From assembly GCA_964235605.1 (NCBI GenBank), contig CAXSCR010000012.1:20226-84225 (forward strand): 64,000 bases of DNA, written 5' to 3'. Below, piece after piece: positions 35,117 through 44,325 of this stretch. Position numbers and translations under genes: made by a program. The first letter of the stretch is position 1, and each line of letters opens with the position of its first letter. The notes beneath the pieces are model-generated. The model was not told the origin of the DNA. It did no database searches and was given only the letters and a program-made list of their open reading frames with translations. This stretch comes from DATCRE01 sp964235605 (GTDB lineage: Bacteria > Bacteroidota > Bacteroidia > Cytophagales > Cyclobacteriaceae).

Positions 35117-35932
35117 GTGGAGAATATTCTTGCTTATCAGAACGCTAAACTGAATTATTCAAAATCTGGTAATGGAGATCGTAACATGATTTTATTTCAT
35201 GGATTTGGTCAGAATAATAATGCTTTTAAATTTATCGCGGCATCGCTTACTGATGAATACACACTGTATAGCATTGATCTTTTTTTTCATGGTAGAAGCG
35301 TATGGAGTGATGGTGAGAAGCCTTTAGCCAAAGCGTATTGGAAGGAGATATTAACAAAATTCTGTAACGAAAATAATATAACCAGTTTTTCGCTTGTGGG
35401 CTTTAGCTTAGGCTGTCGCTTTGTGCTAGCCTCTATTGAAGCATTCCCTAATAGAATAGAAAATGTTTTTCTAATAGCGCCTGACGGTATAAAAACTAGC
35501 TTCTGGTACAGTTTAGCAACTCAACATGGTTTTTGTCGAGACATCTTTAAAAGTTTTACACACCACCCAGCAAGATTCCAATTCCTCGCTAACATTTTAT
35601 CTGGGCTTCAGTTAATGGATAAGTCCCTTATTAGATTTGCTAAACATCAGATGGAGACAGAAGATAAACGAAAGAAGGTTTACTACGCATGGGTGGTGTT
35701 TCGTTACCTTAGTTTTGACCTCAAAGAGTTTGCCCGGCTTGCAAATAATTATAATATCGGTTTTACTTTCATTGCAGGGACTAAAGACCCAGTGATAAAA
35801 GTAAAGAGCTTGCGTCTTTTCCAGAAGTTATTAAAAAATAGCAAGATTGAATTAATCGAAACTGGACATCTTGGAATTTTAAAACATGAGCGGCTAATTG
35901 AACTACTCCAAGTCCCATCAACAAATAAGTAA
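35117..35932 (+). CDS. Alpha/beta hydrolase
   Basis: This 271-residue protein starts at GTG 35117 (an ATG 8 bp upstream is out of frame). The fold is shown by ILFHGFGQNNNAFKFIA (about 25-41) with the oxyanion HG and by the nucleophile elbow LVGFSLGCRF (about 92-101, Ser96). A catalytic Asp is likely in FIAGTKDPVIK and the C-terminal His in ETGHLGIL. Substrate and partners are unknown. It is single, between a repeat block and purL. Confidence 0.9.
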   Translation: MENILAYQNAKLNYSKSGNGDRNMILFHGFGQNNNAFKFIAASLTDEYTLYSIDLFFHGRSVWSDGEKPLAKAYWKEILTKFCNENNITSFSLVGFSLGCRFVLASIEAFPNRIENVFLIAPDGIKTSFWYSLATQHGFCRDIFKSFTHHPARFQFLANILSGLQLMDKSLIRFAKHQMETEDKRKKVYYAWVVFRYLSFDLKEFARLANNYNIGFTFIAGTKDPVIKVKSLRLFQKLLKNSKIELIETGHLGILKHERLIELLQVPSTNK

Positions 35933-36008
35933 ACCAATTTCGGAGATAATTCTTTTAATTAAGATAACAGGGTATGATTTGCTATGCCCTAATGAATTCG
36001 TAAAAACT

Positions 36009-36040
36009 TTAGAAATTATCCGCAATCCATGTTATTTTTG
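36009..36040 (+). promoter_or_regulatory. Likely purL promoter
   Basis: TATTTTTG at 36033-36040 is an exact match to the Bacteroidota -7 box TAnnTTTG. A TTAG at 36009-36012, 20 bp upstream, could be the -33 element. The purL ATG follows 27 bp after the box. Confidence 0.55.
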
Positions 36041-36067
36041 CGAATCTTTTAATCACACGTACTCCAG

Positions 36068-39000
36068 ATGATTTTATTTTTCCGTTCGAAGGCCGACGTA
36101 ATTTTTGCAGTTGGCTCGGCACAGTCATTTCAACCTACAGACATCCAGAAAATTACTTGGTTATTTAGCGGCGCCGAACCCGTAGCTGAATCTGTATTGA
36201 ATGGTTATTTTATCGGTCCCAGAAAGGAAATGATTACACCTTGGAGCACAAATGCAGTCGAAATAACCCAGACCATGGGTATCAGCGGAATTAAAAGAAT
36301 CGAAGAGTTCATCGCTATAAAAAACGGTGCAGTAAAGTACGATAAAATGTTACAAGTGCTTTATACAACTTTAGATCAATCGCTATTTACCATACACCAC
36401 ACTCCCGCTCCTATTATTGAAATAGAAGATATCGCATCCTTCAGCCAAAAGGAAGGTCTCGCCTTAAGCCAAGATGAAATTGATTATCTAGAAAAGGTAA
36501 GACAACAATTAGGACGTAAACTCACAGATAGTGAGGTCTTTGGTTTCTCACAGGTAAATTCAGAGCATTGCAGACATAAGATCTTCAACGGCACTTTTAT
36601 AATCGATGGCACTGAGAAAGGTCAGACGCTTTTTCAATTAATTAAAAAGACATCCAAAGAAAATCCCAATTATTTAATCTCTGCATATAAGGATAATGTG
36701 GCTTTTATAAAGGGACCAAGAATACAACAGTTCTCGCCTCGCCGTCAAGATATAGCCGATTACTTCGAAATAAAAGACATAGATTCCGTAATCTCTATAA
36801 AAGCAGAAACGCATAATTTCCCAACAACGGTCGAACCCTTTAATGGTGCAGCGACTGGTTCAGGAGGCGAAATTCGCGACAGACTCGCCGGCGGAAAGGG
36901 TTCTTTGCCTTTGGCAGGAAGTGCTGTTTATATAACCTCTTATCCTCGACTTGACAATGGAAGGCCTTGGGAAAAAGAATTTACAGAACGCAAATGGCTT
37001 TATCAAACACCTGCAGAAATTCTCATTAAAGCATCAGATGGTGCTTCTGATTTTGGAAATAAATTCGGACAACCATTGATTTCCGGAAGCGTGCTCACCT
37101 TCGAGCACATGGAGAACGATAAAAAATATGGCTTCGATAAAGTTATCATGTTGGCTGGCGGCATTGGCTTCGGAAAAGAAGCCGATAGCCAAAAAGGTCA
37201 TCTGGAAGCAGGTGATAAAATAGTATTGTTAGGCGGCGATAATTATCGTATCGGTATGGGTGGTAGTGCTGTATCATCAGTTGCAACGGGTGAGTATGGC
37301 AATGCTATCGAGTTAAACGCCATTCAACGTTCCAATCCTGAGATGCAGAAGCGTGCCATGAACGCCATTCGCGCCATGGTTGAATCTGATAACAACACCA
37401 TTATAACTATTCATGATCATGGCGCTGGTGGTCACTTAAATTGTCTCTCTGAGTTACTAGAAGAAACAGGCGGAACGATTCACATTGACAAGTTACCCAT
37501 TGGTGATCCTACGCTTTCTGATAAGGAAATTATCAGCAATGAATCACAAGAGAGAATGGGCTTGGGTATTAAAGAAAAAGATCTTGATCTACTCAGAAAA
37601 ATATCAGAACGTGAACGCGCGCCCTTCTATGTAGTGGGTGAAGCAACAGGCGATAAAAAATTAATTTTCAGCAAAGCAGGTCAAGCGCAAAAACCAGTTG
37701 ACTTAAAACTCGAAAATCTTTTTGGATCTTCACCTAAGACTATCCTTAAAGACACAACGCTACCGGTAAAATATGCACCCATAAAGTATGATGGATCTAA
37801 GCTCAAAGAATATCTTGAACAAGTACTTCAGCTTGAAAGCGTAGCGTGTAAAGATTGGTTAACTAACAAAGTCGATCGTTCTGTAACAGGAAAAGTTGCA
37901 ACGCAACAAACTTGTGGACCTATTCAACTTCCATTAAACAATGTTGCTGTTATGGCTTTGGATTACCTAAGTTATAAAGGTGTTGCTACAGCCATTGGCC
38001 ATGCTCCCGGCGGCGCCATGATTAATCCGGCAGCCGGAAGTAAACTCGCTATTGCAGAATCGCTAACCAACTTGGTATGGGCTTCTCTTACACACGGACT
38101 GAAAGGTGTTTCACTTAGTGCTAACTGGATGTGGCCTTGCAAAAATAAAGGTGAAGACGCGCGTTTGTATAGTGCTGTTGAAGCTGTGAGTGACTTTGCC
38201 ATTAAACTTGGCATTAACATACCAACTGGAAAGGATTCTCTTTCCATGACACAAAAATATCCTAACGGTGAAGTGGTTATTGCCCCAGGCACAGTAATCA
38301 TTTCTGCAGCAGGCGAAGTTGATGATTTAAGAAAAACAGTATCACCTTCACTTCATCCTATAGAAGGAACAAAACTTATCTACATTAACTTATCAAAAGA
38401 TAAATTTAAACTAGGCGGCAGCAGCTTTGCGCAGATCTTAAATCTTTTAGGTGATGATGTACCTACCATAACAGATGAAGCGTATTTCGCGAAAGCATTT
38501 GAAACGACGCAAGCGCTCATTAAGCAAAATCTGATATTGTCTGGACATGACGTATCAGAGGGTGGCATGATAACAGCCTTGCTTGAAATGTGTTTCGCGG
38601 TGCCTGAAGTGGGCCTTACACTTAATATAAACTTGGTTGGAAAAGATTTAACTACAATTCTATTTAGTGAAAATCCGGCTTTACTAATTCAGGTTGAAAA
38701 TGACAATGAAGTTTTTGCTATACTGGACTCAAACAATATAGAATACAAATTATTAGGGCATGTAACGCACGAGCGGAAAATTACCATTCGCCATGCCAAT
38801 GAAATGATTGATTTTGAAATTGATGAACTCAGAGACATTTGGTATAAAACCTCGTATCTTCTTGATAGCAAGCAACGCCCGCAGGCACATGCAGACAAGC
38901 GATATCACAACTATAAGCATCAACCATTAAATTATAATTTCCAAAAACATTTCGATGGTCAATTTAAAACATATGGCATTGATCCACTAAGAAGATCACC

Positions 39001-39754
39001 TACTGGTTTAAAGGCAGCCATCATTCGTGAGAAAGGCGTTAACGGTGATCGTGAAATGGCTTACTCACTTTACTTAGCGGGTTTCGACGTAAAAGATGTT
39101 CATATGACTGATCTTGTATCAGGCCGCGAAGATCTTTCGGATGTAAATATGATTGTGTTTGTTGGAGGCTTCTCAAACTCAGATGTACTCGGTTCTGCTA
39201 AAGGTTGGGCGGGAGCTTTTCTCTACAATCCCAAAGCGAAACAAGCGCTGGAAAATTTCTACAAACGCACAGACACCTTGAGTCTTGGTGTTTGTAACGG
39301 ATGTCAGTTGGTAATGGAATTGGGATTACTTTATCCTGAATGGAAAGATCATCCTAAAATGCATCACAATGGTTCTATGAAATTTGAATCAACGTTTATC
39401 AATGTTTCAATACCAGAGAACAACTCAGTTATGCTAAATACCCTCGCCGGCTCAAGGTTAGGGGTTTGGGTAGCACACGGAGAAGGTCGTTTTAAATTAC
39501 CTTCGGATAAATCTGGTTATCAGGTCACAGCGGAATTTACTTACCCTGAGTATCCGGGAAACCCAAATGACTCTGACTTTTCAGTTGCTGCGCTTTGCTC
39601 AAAAAATGGACGACATTTGGCCATTATGCCACACATTGAACGGTCGTTATTTTCATGGAATTGGCCCTATTATCCAGGCAGAAAATCTGACCAAGTTTCA
39701 CCTTGGATTGAAGCGTTTGTGAACGCAAGCAACTGGGTAAAGAAGCATTCGTAG
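36068..39754 (+). CDS. purL: Phosphoribosylformylglycinamidine synthase, single-chain
   Basis: This 1228-residue enzyme makes FGAM from FGAR, glutamine and ATP in purine synthesis. It contains the linker and AIRS-like domains (GFSQVNSEHCRHKIFNG near 156-172; ETHNFPTTVEPFNGAATGSG; HDHGAGGHLNC) and a fused class I glutamine amidotransferase domain at the C-terminus. The amidotransferase nucleophile is in LGVCNGCQL (Cys1076) and its triad His in VAHGEGRF. The single-chain form is the long type of PurL. It has its own promoter, with a short 5' leader. Confidence 0.97.
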   Translation: MILFFRSKADVIFAVGSAQSFQPTDIQKITWLFSGAEPVAESVLNGYFIGPRKEMITPWSTNAVEITQTMGISGIKRIEEFIAIKNGAVKYDKMLQVLYTTLDQSLFTIHHTPAPIIEIEDIASFSQKEGLALSQDEIDYLEKVRQQLGRKLTDSEVFGFSQVNSEHCRHKIFNGTFIIDGTEKGQTLFQLIKKTSKENPNYLISAYKDNVAFIKGPRIQQFSPRRQDIADYFEIKDIDSVISIKAETHNFPTTVEPFNGAATGSGGEIRDRLAGGKGSLPLAGSAVYITSYPRLDNGRPWEKEFTERKWLYQTPAEILIKASDGASDFGNKFGQPLISGSVLTFEHMENDKKYGFDKVIMLAGGIGFGKEADSQKGHLEAGDKIVLLGGDNYRIGMGGSAVSSVATGEYGNAIELNAIQRSNPEMQKRAMNAIRAMVESDNNTIITIHDHGAGGHLNCLSELLEETGGTIHIDKLPIGDPTLSDKEIISNESQERMGLGIKEKDLDLLRKISERERAPFYVVGEATGDKKLIFSKAGQAQKPVDLKLENLFGSSPKTILKDTTLPVKYAPIKYDGSKLKEYLEQVLQLESVACKDWLTNKVDRSVTGKVATQQTCGPIQLPLNNVAVMALDYLSYKGVATAIGHAPGGAMINPAAGSKLAIAESLTNLVWASLTHGLKGVSLSANWMWPCKNKGEDARLYSAVEAVSDFAIKLGINIPTGKDSLSMTQKYPNGEVVIAPGTVIISAAGEVDDLRKTVSPSLHPIEGTKLIYINLSKDKFKLGGSSFAQILNLLGDDVPTITDEAYFAKAFETTQALIKQNLILSGHDVSEGGMITALLEMCFAVPEVGLTLNINLVGKDLTTILFSENPALLIQVENDNEVFAILDSNNIEYKLLGHVTHERKITIRHANEMIDFEIDELRDIWYKTSYLLDSKQRPQAHADKRYHNYKHQPLNYNFQKHFDGQFKTYGIDPLRRSPTGLKAAIIREKGVNGDREMAYSLYLAGFDVKDVHMTDLVSGREDLSDVNMIVFVGGFSNSDVLGSAKGWAGAFLYNPKAKQALENFYKRTDTLSLGVCNGCQLVMELGLLYPEWKDHPKMHHNGSMKFESTFINVSIPENNSVMLNTLAGSRLGVWVAHGEGRFKLPSDKSGYQVTAEFTYPEYPGNPNDSDFSVAALCSKNGRHLAIMPHIERSLFSWNWPYYPGRKSDQVSPWIEAFVNASNWVKKHS

Positions 39755-39831
39755 CATACGCAATGAAAACATAAGCTCATTATTTTCTCTGGCGTGGGAA
39801 TTACATAAATTCCCATATTAGTATTCGGCTT

Positions 39832-40350
39832 ATGAAAAGCTTTACTTATCCCTCATTGTTCTAGGTCTTTTAAGTTCATGCCTGCGTTATAAAGAACTAC
39901 CTGTAAAATACGATTACAGTTTCAAAGGCAATTTTAAGAAATATCGAACTTTTGATATCATGAAATCATCTGGTCTGAAAGATACTAGCACAATTCAATC
40001 ATTGAAAAATCAATTATTTCACGCATGAAGTTTTGGGATATAAACAGGTTTCATATAAGCCCCACCTAATCATTGGGTATAAAATGTTTGACGATAGCTT
40101 GAAATTGAATGGTTATATCCTGCCCGATATTGAAGATTGGATACTCAAGGCAAGGACGAACTGGATTATAATCCTCAAAAATTCTGATACATTTTTATGA
40201 CAGGTGCCAAACCAACTCTGTATGGCAAGGATAAACCACCTATGGCTCAATTGACTTCAATAACAGTCGGCATTTAAAAAAAAAATGCTGTAATATCAAT
40301 CGTTGATAAGTACGCTTTTGGGCTGAAGGCATTTTGGAACTGCTTTAAAT
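39832..40350 (+). pseudogene. Decayed DUF4136-type lipoprotein gene
   Basis: After ATG 39832 (MKS) the frame shifts into YLSLIVLGLLSSCLRYKELP, a lipoprotein signal with lipobox Cys. It continues VKYDYSFKGNFKKYRTFDIM and stops after NQLFHA. Another frame then gives VLGYKQVSYKPHLIIGYKMF and DDSLKLNGYILPDIEDWI, and a third DYNPQKF. The order fits a DUF4136 small lipoprotein broken by at least three frameshifts. It lies between purL and tRNA-Gln. Confidence 0.7.
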
Positions 40351-40407
40351 CCAGAAAAAGACCTATAAAAAAGTCATTCAGGCTTTATCATTTTTAAAAA
40401 ATAATCA

Positions 40408-40415
40408 TACATTTG
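40408..40415 (+). promoter_or_regulatory. -7 box upstream of tRNA-Gln
   Basis: TACATTTG is an exact match to TAnnTTTG, about 50 bp before the tRNA 5' end. No clear -33 TTG is seen at the usual distance. Confidence 0.45.
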
Positions 40416-40465
40416 CAATCCCAAATTAGGGTTCTGGTACCAATTACCTTGTTATTAGAGACTAT

Positions 40466-40538
40466 TGTCCGATGGTGTAACTGGCAACACGCCTGATTTT
40501 GATTCAGGAAAGTCTAGGTTCGAGCCCTAGTCGGACAA
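40466..40538 (+). tRNA. tRNA-Gln (anticodon TTG)
   Basis: The 73-nt cloverleaf has acceptor stem TGTCCGA / TCGGACA with discriminator A. The anticodon loop is CCTGA-TTTTGAT-TCAGG, reading TTG, and the T-arm is CTAGGTTCGAGCCCTAG. CCA is not encoded. Confidence 0.96.
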
Positions 40539-40543
40539 CTTTG

Positions 40544-40580
40544 AATCCCGACTTACCTTTAAGCCGGGATTAGTTTTTTT
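40544..40580 (+). terminator. Rho-independent terminator after tRNA-Gln
   Basis: A stem (AATCCCG / CGGGATT, with an inner CTTA / TAAG pair around loop CCTT) is followed by TTTTTTT at 40574-40580. It lies directly before prs and ends transcription from the tRNA promoter. Confidence 0.93.
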
Positions 40581-40596
40581 GAAACGTAAAGTTCAT

Positions 40597-41529
40597 ATGG
40601 CTGTTAAAATATTCAGTGGTAGATCTACCACTTATCTCGCAGAGAAAATTGCGCATGCCTATGGAGAACCTTTGGGCAAAGTAAATTATCAGCAATTCAG
40701 CGATGGTGAAATGTCCCCTTTCTTAGTTGAATCTGTACGCGGCCACGAAGTTTTTATTATTCAATCTACCATTCCTCCATCAGATAATTTGATGGAGCTT
40801 TTGCTGATGGTGGATGCAGCCAAACGTGCAAGTGCTTCTAGTGTAAACGTTGTGATACCTTATTTTGGTTATGCACGTCAAGACAGAAAAGATAGACCTA
40901 GAGTTTCTATTGCTGCTAAATTAATTGCCAATCTACTAACAGCAGCAGGCTCAGATCGAATAATGACCTGCGATTTACATGCCGATCAAATTCAGGGATT
41001 TTTTGACATTCCTGTAGATCACATGGATGGCGCATACGTTTTTGTTCCTTACTTAAAATCACTTGGATTAACAAAAAATATCATGTTTGCTTCACCCGAT
41101 GTAGGGGGAATTAAAAGAGCCAGAAGCTTTGCTAAATTCTTTGATGCAGACCTTGTTGTTTGCGACAAATACAGAAAAGAAGCAAACAAAGTTGAATCAA
41201 TGCGCCTAATCGGTGAGGTTGATGGCAAAGACGTAGTATTAGTTGATGACCTTGTCGATACGGCGGGTACAATTTGCAAAGCAGCCGCATTGTTAAAAGA
41301 AAAAGGCGCTAAATCTGTGCGGGCAGTTTGTACGCATGCTGTACTCTCCGGTAAGGCATATGAGAACATCGAGAATTCTCTCTTAGAGGAAATTGCAGTA
41401 TCTGACACCATGCCTTTAAAACAACTATCACCAAAAATAAAAGTATTATCGGTGTCTGATCTTTTTGCTAAAGCAATTAGAAAAATTCACGATCACGAAT
41501 CGATCAGCTCACTTTTTATCAAACTGTAA
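40597..41529 (+). CDS. prs: Ribose-phosphate pyrophosphokinase
   Basis: From ATG 40597 (MAVKIFSGRSTTYLAEK) the protein has 310 residues, the usual length. An in-frame TTG at 40579 lies inside the preceding terminator T-run and is rejected. Diagnostic motifs are YFGYARQDRKDR (the flexible loop), CDLHADQIQGFFDIPVDH (about 124-141) and the PRPP-binding VLVDDLVDTAGTI (about 216-228). It makes PRPP from ribose-5-phosphate and ATP. It is followed after 32 bp by rplY, then pth, a common gene order. Confidence 0.96.
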   Translation: MAVKIFSGRSTTYLAEKIAHAYGEPLGKVNYQQFSDGEMSPFLVESVRGHEVFIIQSTIPPSDNLMELLLMVDAAKRASASSVNVVIPYFGYARQDRKDRPRVSIAAKLIANLLTAAGSDRIMTCDLHADQIQGFFDIPVDHMDGAYVFVPYLKSLGLTKNIMFASPDVGGIKRARSFAKFFDADLVVCDKYRKEANKVESMRLIGEVDGKDVVLVDDLVDTAGTICKAAALLKEKGAKSVRAVCTHAVLSGKAYENIENSLLEEIAVSDTMPLKQLSPKIKVLSVSDLFAKAIRKIHDHESISSLFIKL

Positions 41530-41561
41530 ATTTTAAAATAAACATAACCAAATAAACTATT

Positions 41562-42206
41562 ATGAAGACGATTGAGATTATAGGGTATCGCAGAGCAAAT
41601 CTCGGCAAGTCAGATTCACAAAGATTAAGAACTGAAGGTAATGTTCCTTGCGTTCTTTATGGTGGAAATGAACAGATCCATTTTTATTCACCTGTTATCC
41701 TTTTCAGGGATTTGGTTTACACCAATGAAGCGCATTTTGTAAAACTTAATATTGAAGGTGAGGAAGCTGAAGCAATTCTTCAAGACATTCAGTTTCACCC
41801 GGTAAGTGAGCTTATTTTTCACATCGACTTCTTACGCATCACTGCAGATAAGAAAGTGAAGATGAACATTCCTGCACGTTTAATAGGTCAATCACCTGGC
41901 GTATCTAAAGGTGGAACATTAGTAAGAAAAAGAGATCATTTAAAAGTATTTGCGTTACCAAAAGATATGCCTGATCACATCGATGTTGATGTATCGTCTT
42001 TGGATTTCCACCATGCTATTAAAGTAGGTGATATTAAAAGTGGCAATCTTGAATTCTTAGATCCTAAGCAAGCTTCTGTAGCTGTGGTTGAAGTGCCACG
42101 TGCTGCTAAAATGGCTGCTGAAGAAGCTGCTGCTGCTCCTGCCGTTGCTGCTCCTGCTGAAGCAAAGAAAGTTGAAACACCTAAGAAAGAAGAAGGAAAA
42201 AAATAA
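41562..42206 (+). CDS. rplY: 50S ribosomal protein L25/general stress protein Ctc
   Basis: This 214-residue protein has the N-terminal L25 5S-rRNA-binding domain (about 1-90, with NLGKSDSQRLRTEGNVPCVL and FHIDFLRI). A TL5/Ctc C-terminal beta domain (about 95-180, NIPARLIGQSPGVSKGGTLV) and an Ala/Lys/Glu-rich tail (about 185-214) follow. The long form is usual in Bacteroidota. It is between prs and pth in one operon. Confidence 0.95.
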   Translation: MKTIEIIGYRRANLGKSDSQRLRTEGNVPCVLYGGNEQIHFYSPVILFRDLVYTNEAHFVKLNIEGEEAEAILQDIQFHPVSELIFHIDFLRITADKKVKMNIPARLIGQSPGVSKGGTLVRKRDHLKVFALPKDMPDHIDVDVSSLDFHHAIKVGDIKSGNLEFLDPKQASVAVVEVPRAAKMAAEEAAAAPAVAAPAEAKKVETPKKEEGKK

Positions 42207-42225
42207 GTTGAATATTAAACTCGTG

Positions 42226-42255
42226 AAAAATCCTGCTTCGGCAGGATTTTTTGTT
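42226..42255 (+). terminator. Rho-independent terminator after rplY
   Basis: The stem AAAAATCCTGC / GCAGGATTTTT has the stable tetraloop TTCG and is followed by a T-rich run. It lies within the 75-bp gap before pth and may reduce read-through into pth. Confidence 0.92.
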
Positions 42256-42281
42256 TTAACAAGTCCCACGTAACTTAACAT

Positions 42282-42842
42282 ATGAAGTATCTTATCGCAG
42301 GCTTGGGTAACATAGGTTCTGAATATGAATTGACCCGGCATAACATAGGCTTTTTAGTTCTTGATCAATTGGCTGACCAACAGAAGGTGGCGTTCATCTC
42401 TGAGCGCCATGCGGAAAAAGCAGAATTTAAATATAAGGGCAAAGCCATACATATTATTAAACCCACCACCTACATGAACTTGAGTGGCAAAGCAGTAGCG
42501 TATTGGATTAACGAATTAAAAATTCCGAAAGAAAATCTACTGGTAGTGGTTGATGATTTGGCCTTACCCTTCGGAACGCTACGCATGCGCACCAAAGGAA
42601 GTGCTGCTGGCCACAATGGATTAAAAAATATAGAGCTTTTACTTAACGGCCAAGATTACGCGCGTTTACGTTTTGGAATCGGCGATAATTTTAATAAGGG
42701 ACATCAAGCAGATTTCGTTCTTAGTAATTTCTCAAAAACAGAATTCAGCGAACTCCCCTACGTAATTAATCAAGCCAACGACATGATACTTTCCTATTGC
42801 GCCATCGGCCCCGAACGCACAATGAGTCTTTTCAATAAATGA
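42282..42842 (+). CDS. pth: Aminoacyl-tRNA (peptidyl-tRNA) hydrolase
   Basis: This 186-residue enzyme starts with the family motif YLIAGLGNIGSEYELTRHNIGF, with the catalytic His in TRHNIGF (about His20). It also has KPTTYMNLSGKA (about 64-75), VVDDLALPFGTLRMRTKGSA (about 89-108) and the LRFGIGDN segment. It recycles peptidyl-tRNA that drops off ribosomes. It is the last gene of the prs-rplY-pth unit. A heptamer block lies 63 bp past the stop. Confidence 0.96.
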   Translation: MKYLIAGLGNIGSEYELTRHNIGFLVLDQLADQQKVAFISERHAEKAEFKYKGKAIHIIKPTTYMNLSGKAVAYWINELKIPKENLLVVVDDLALPFGTLRMRTKGSAAGHNGLKNIELLLNGQDYARLRFGIGDNFNKGHQADFVLSNFSKTEFSELPYVINQANDMILSYCAIGPERTMSLFNK

Positions 42843-42904
42843 TACTTGTGTATTTATTAGAGACATCACCTATTAGTGAAAGGTTCTAAACACGTATTTA
42901 TCAA

Positions 42905-42939
42905 CCTACCCTACCCATCGACCATCGTCCATTGACCAA
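42905..42939. repeat. Heptamer tandem repeat block (CGACCAT type)
   Basis: Five 7-bp units are present: CCTACCC, TACCCAT, CGACCAT, CGTCCAT and TGACCAA. The block lies between the convergent pth and thiamine-binding protein genes, just before the latter's stop codon. Confidence 0.82.
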
Positions 42940-42943
42940 TTAA

Positions 42944-43237
42944 TCACCTCACCCCTGTATTCTTCTCTGCCCACGTCACATCACCATCTTTTCGTGCATG
43001 CACTTTCATTGCTACCACTATTTCATCCGCACCAGATTCAAGGCAAACTTCTTGTGCTTTTTTGGCAATGCTCATTATAGTATCATAGTCTCCTTCAATA
43101 ACAGTTTCCATTGGCCCAACTTCAAACTTTAAACCTGACTGTTTAATAATATCAATTGCTTTATCAATGATATCATAAGCATGTTGTGTTTTTGATTTAG
43201 GTACAATTTGGATAGCGAAATGGATATTGTGTTTCAT
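42944..43237 (-). CDS. Thiamine-binding-like protein (MTH1187/YkoF family, UPF0045)
   Basis: This 97-residue protein opens with HFAIQIVPKSKTQHAYDIID. It has the family pattern LKFEVGPMETVIEGDYDTIM (about 36-55) and ends with EIVVAMKVHARKDGDVTWAEK. The fold is a ferredoxin-like domain related to the thiamine-binding YkoF, and many members have no proven ligand. Its start overlaps the upstream frame by 4 bp, so the two are probably coupled if the upstream frame is real. Confidence 0.85.
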   Translation of the reverse strand: MKHNIHFAIQIVPKSKTQHAYDIIDKAIDIIKQSGLKFEVGPMETVIEGDYDTIMSIAKKAQEVCLESGADEIVVAMKVHARKDGDVTWAEKNTGVR

Positions 43238-43527
43238 CTTATAAAGTTATTAAGGTGTTGATGTTGGTGTATGGAAGAAATGTATGGATTTTTTATGTCT
43301 GCTTGCATTTTATGCTGCGCTATTTCAAACTTTGTTAAAATGATACAAATATCCGCTTCCAGTCCAAATGTAGATTTGGCGCGGAAGTAAAGAGAATTAC
43401 CTCCTGCAAAAGTGTAGGCCGCGCTTAAACACTTATTATCGTCATCGCGCCAAACGCGATGATGATAATAAAGAAGGAAATCCATGGTTAAATTGCGCAC
43501 CTGCAATTTTGCCATGAAAAAATACAT
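43234..43527 (-). CDS. Hypothetical protein, possibly a gene remnant
   Basis: I do not recognise this 97-residue frame (MYFFMAKLQVRNLTMDF onward). The same frame stays open upstream to 43578 and reads protein-like there (LNQPYAFAKFTGNARTG) without a start codon. It may therefore be the 3' part of a longer, truncated gene. It carries beta-rich segments such as CLSAAYTFAGGNSLYFRAKS, consistent with a barrel fragment. It overlaps the next gene by 4 bp. Confidence 0.45.
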   Translation of the reverse strand: MYFFMAKLQVRNLTMDFLLYYHHRVWRDDDNKCLSAAYTFAGGNSLYFRAKSTFGLEADICIILTKFEIAQHKMQADIKNPYISSIHQHQHLNNFIR

Positions 43528-43692
43528 GCCAGTTCGCGCATTACCTGTGAACTTCGCAAAGGCGTAAGGCTGATTGAGCTAACAATACCGTGCTGTCAAA
43601 AAATTCTGTTGTTAGTCTAAAGCTACATCCCTACCATGTAGATTTGGTTATTAGATCATCAAGCTTGATAATCGTTTAAATAATAAACTCTA

Positions 43693-44292
43693 TTAAAGCG
43701 CACTCAAAAGTTGGCGAATCAACTCATCAGTTTGCTTGTGCTCCTCGCAAGGAGCGAGTTGGCGATATTGACGTAGCACGTCCAATGCTTCATTGAATTC
43801 TTTACTTATGGCGAGCATAAGACCAAGATTAAAATAGTTATTACAAAATCTTGGCTCCAGTTCTATGGATATTTGATAATGCATCTTTGCTAATGCAAAA
43901 TTGCCAGCCTCTGCAAATAAGTTAGCTAAATTATAGTGCCCTTCATACTGTCTAGGCTCATATTTTAGACAAAGGGTAAAGCAATCAATAGCCCTGGCAT
44001 AATTACCATCCTGAGATTCTAAAATTCCAAGGTTGCAGTACGCATCTGCTAATGAATCTTGTTCTTCAATGGCTTTTAAATACTTTTCTTTAGCTGCTTT
44101 TGCATTGCCTTGATCATCTAACATCAGCGCTTCCTCGAAATGGGTGAGTTGGTTTAATCTAACCACTTTACCGCCCGAGAAGAGATTAAGCTGACCCGGC
44201 TTTTGCACCGCCGTTCCCTTCTTTTTGAGCGCGCGTTGAAGTCCGAATTTTTCAGGTGTTACTGCCGCCGTAAATTTCACAACCTTGGTCAT
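43693..44292 (-). CDS. Tetratricopeptide-repeat protein
   Basis: This 199-residue protein has no signal peptide, so it is probably cytoplasmic. A basic N-terminus (about 1-45) precedes about three to four TPR hairpins (LADAYCNLGILESQDGNYAR, YEGHYNLANLFAEAGNFALAK, CNNYFNLGLMLAISKEFNEA) spanning about 77-180. It presumably mediates protein contacts. It lies 33 bp downstream of the DUF1573 gene in the same direction. Confidence 0.85.
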   Translation of the reverse strand: MTKVVKFTAAVTPEKFGLQRALKKKGTAVQKPGQLNLFSGGKVVRLNQLTHFEEALMLDDQGNAKAAKEKYLKAIEEQDSLADAYCNLGILESQDGNYARAIDCFTLCLKYEPRQYEGHYNLANLFAEAGNFALAKMHYQISIELEPRFCNNYFNLGLMLAISKEFNEALDVLRQYRQLAPCEEHKQTDELIRQLLSAL

Positions 44293-44325
44293 GGTGCAAA
44301 GTTAAAGTTATTCGTAAGCTGTTGT

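Noticed and set aside
40579..40596. TTG start for prs
   Set aside because: It lies in the T-run of the preceding terminator, and the ATG at 40597 gives the usual length and first residues.
42057..42341. 94-codon minus-strand frame over rplY, terminator and pth
   Set aside because: It crosses a perfect terminator and two confirmed genes and is an antisense shadow.
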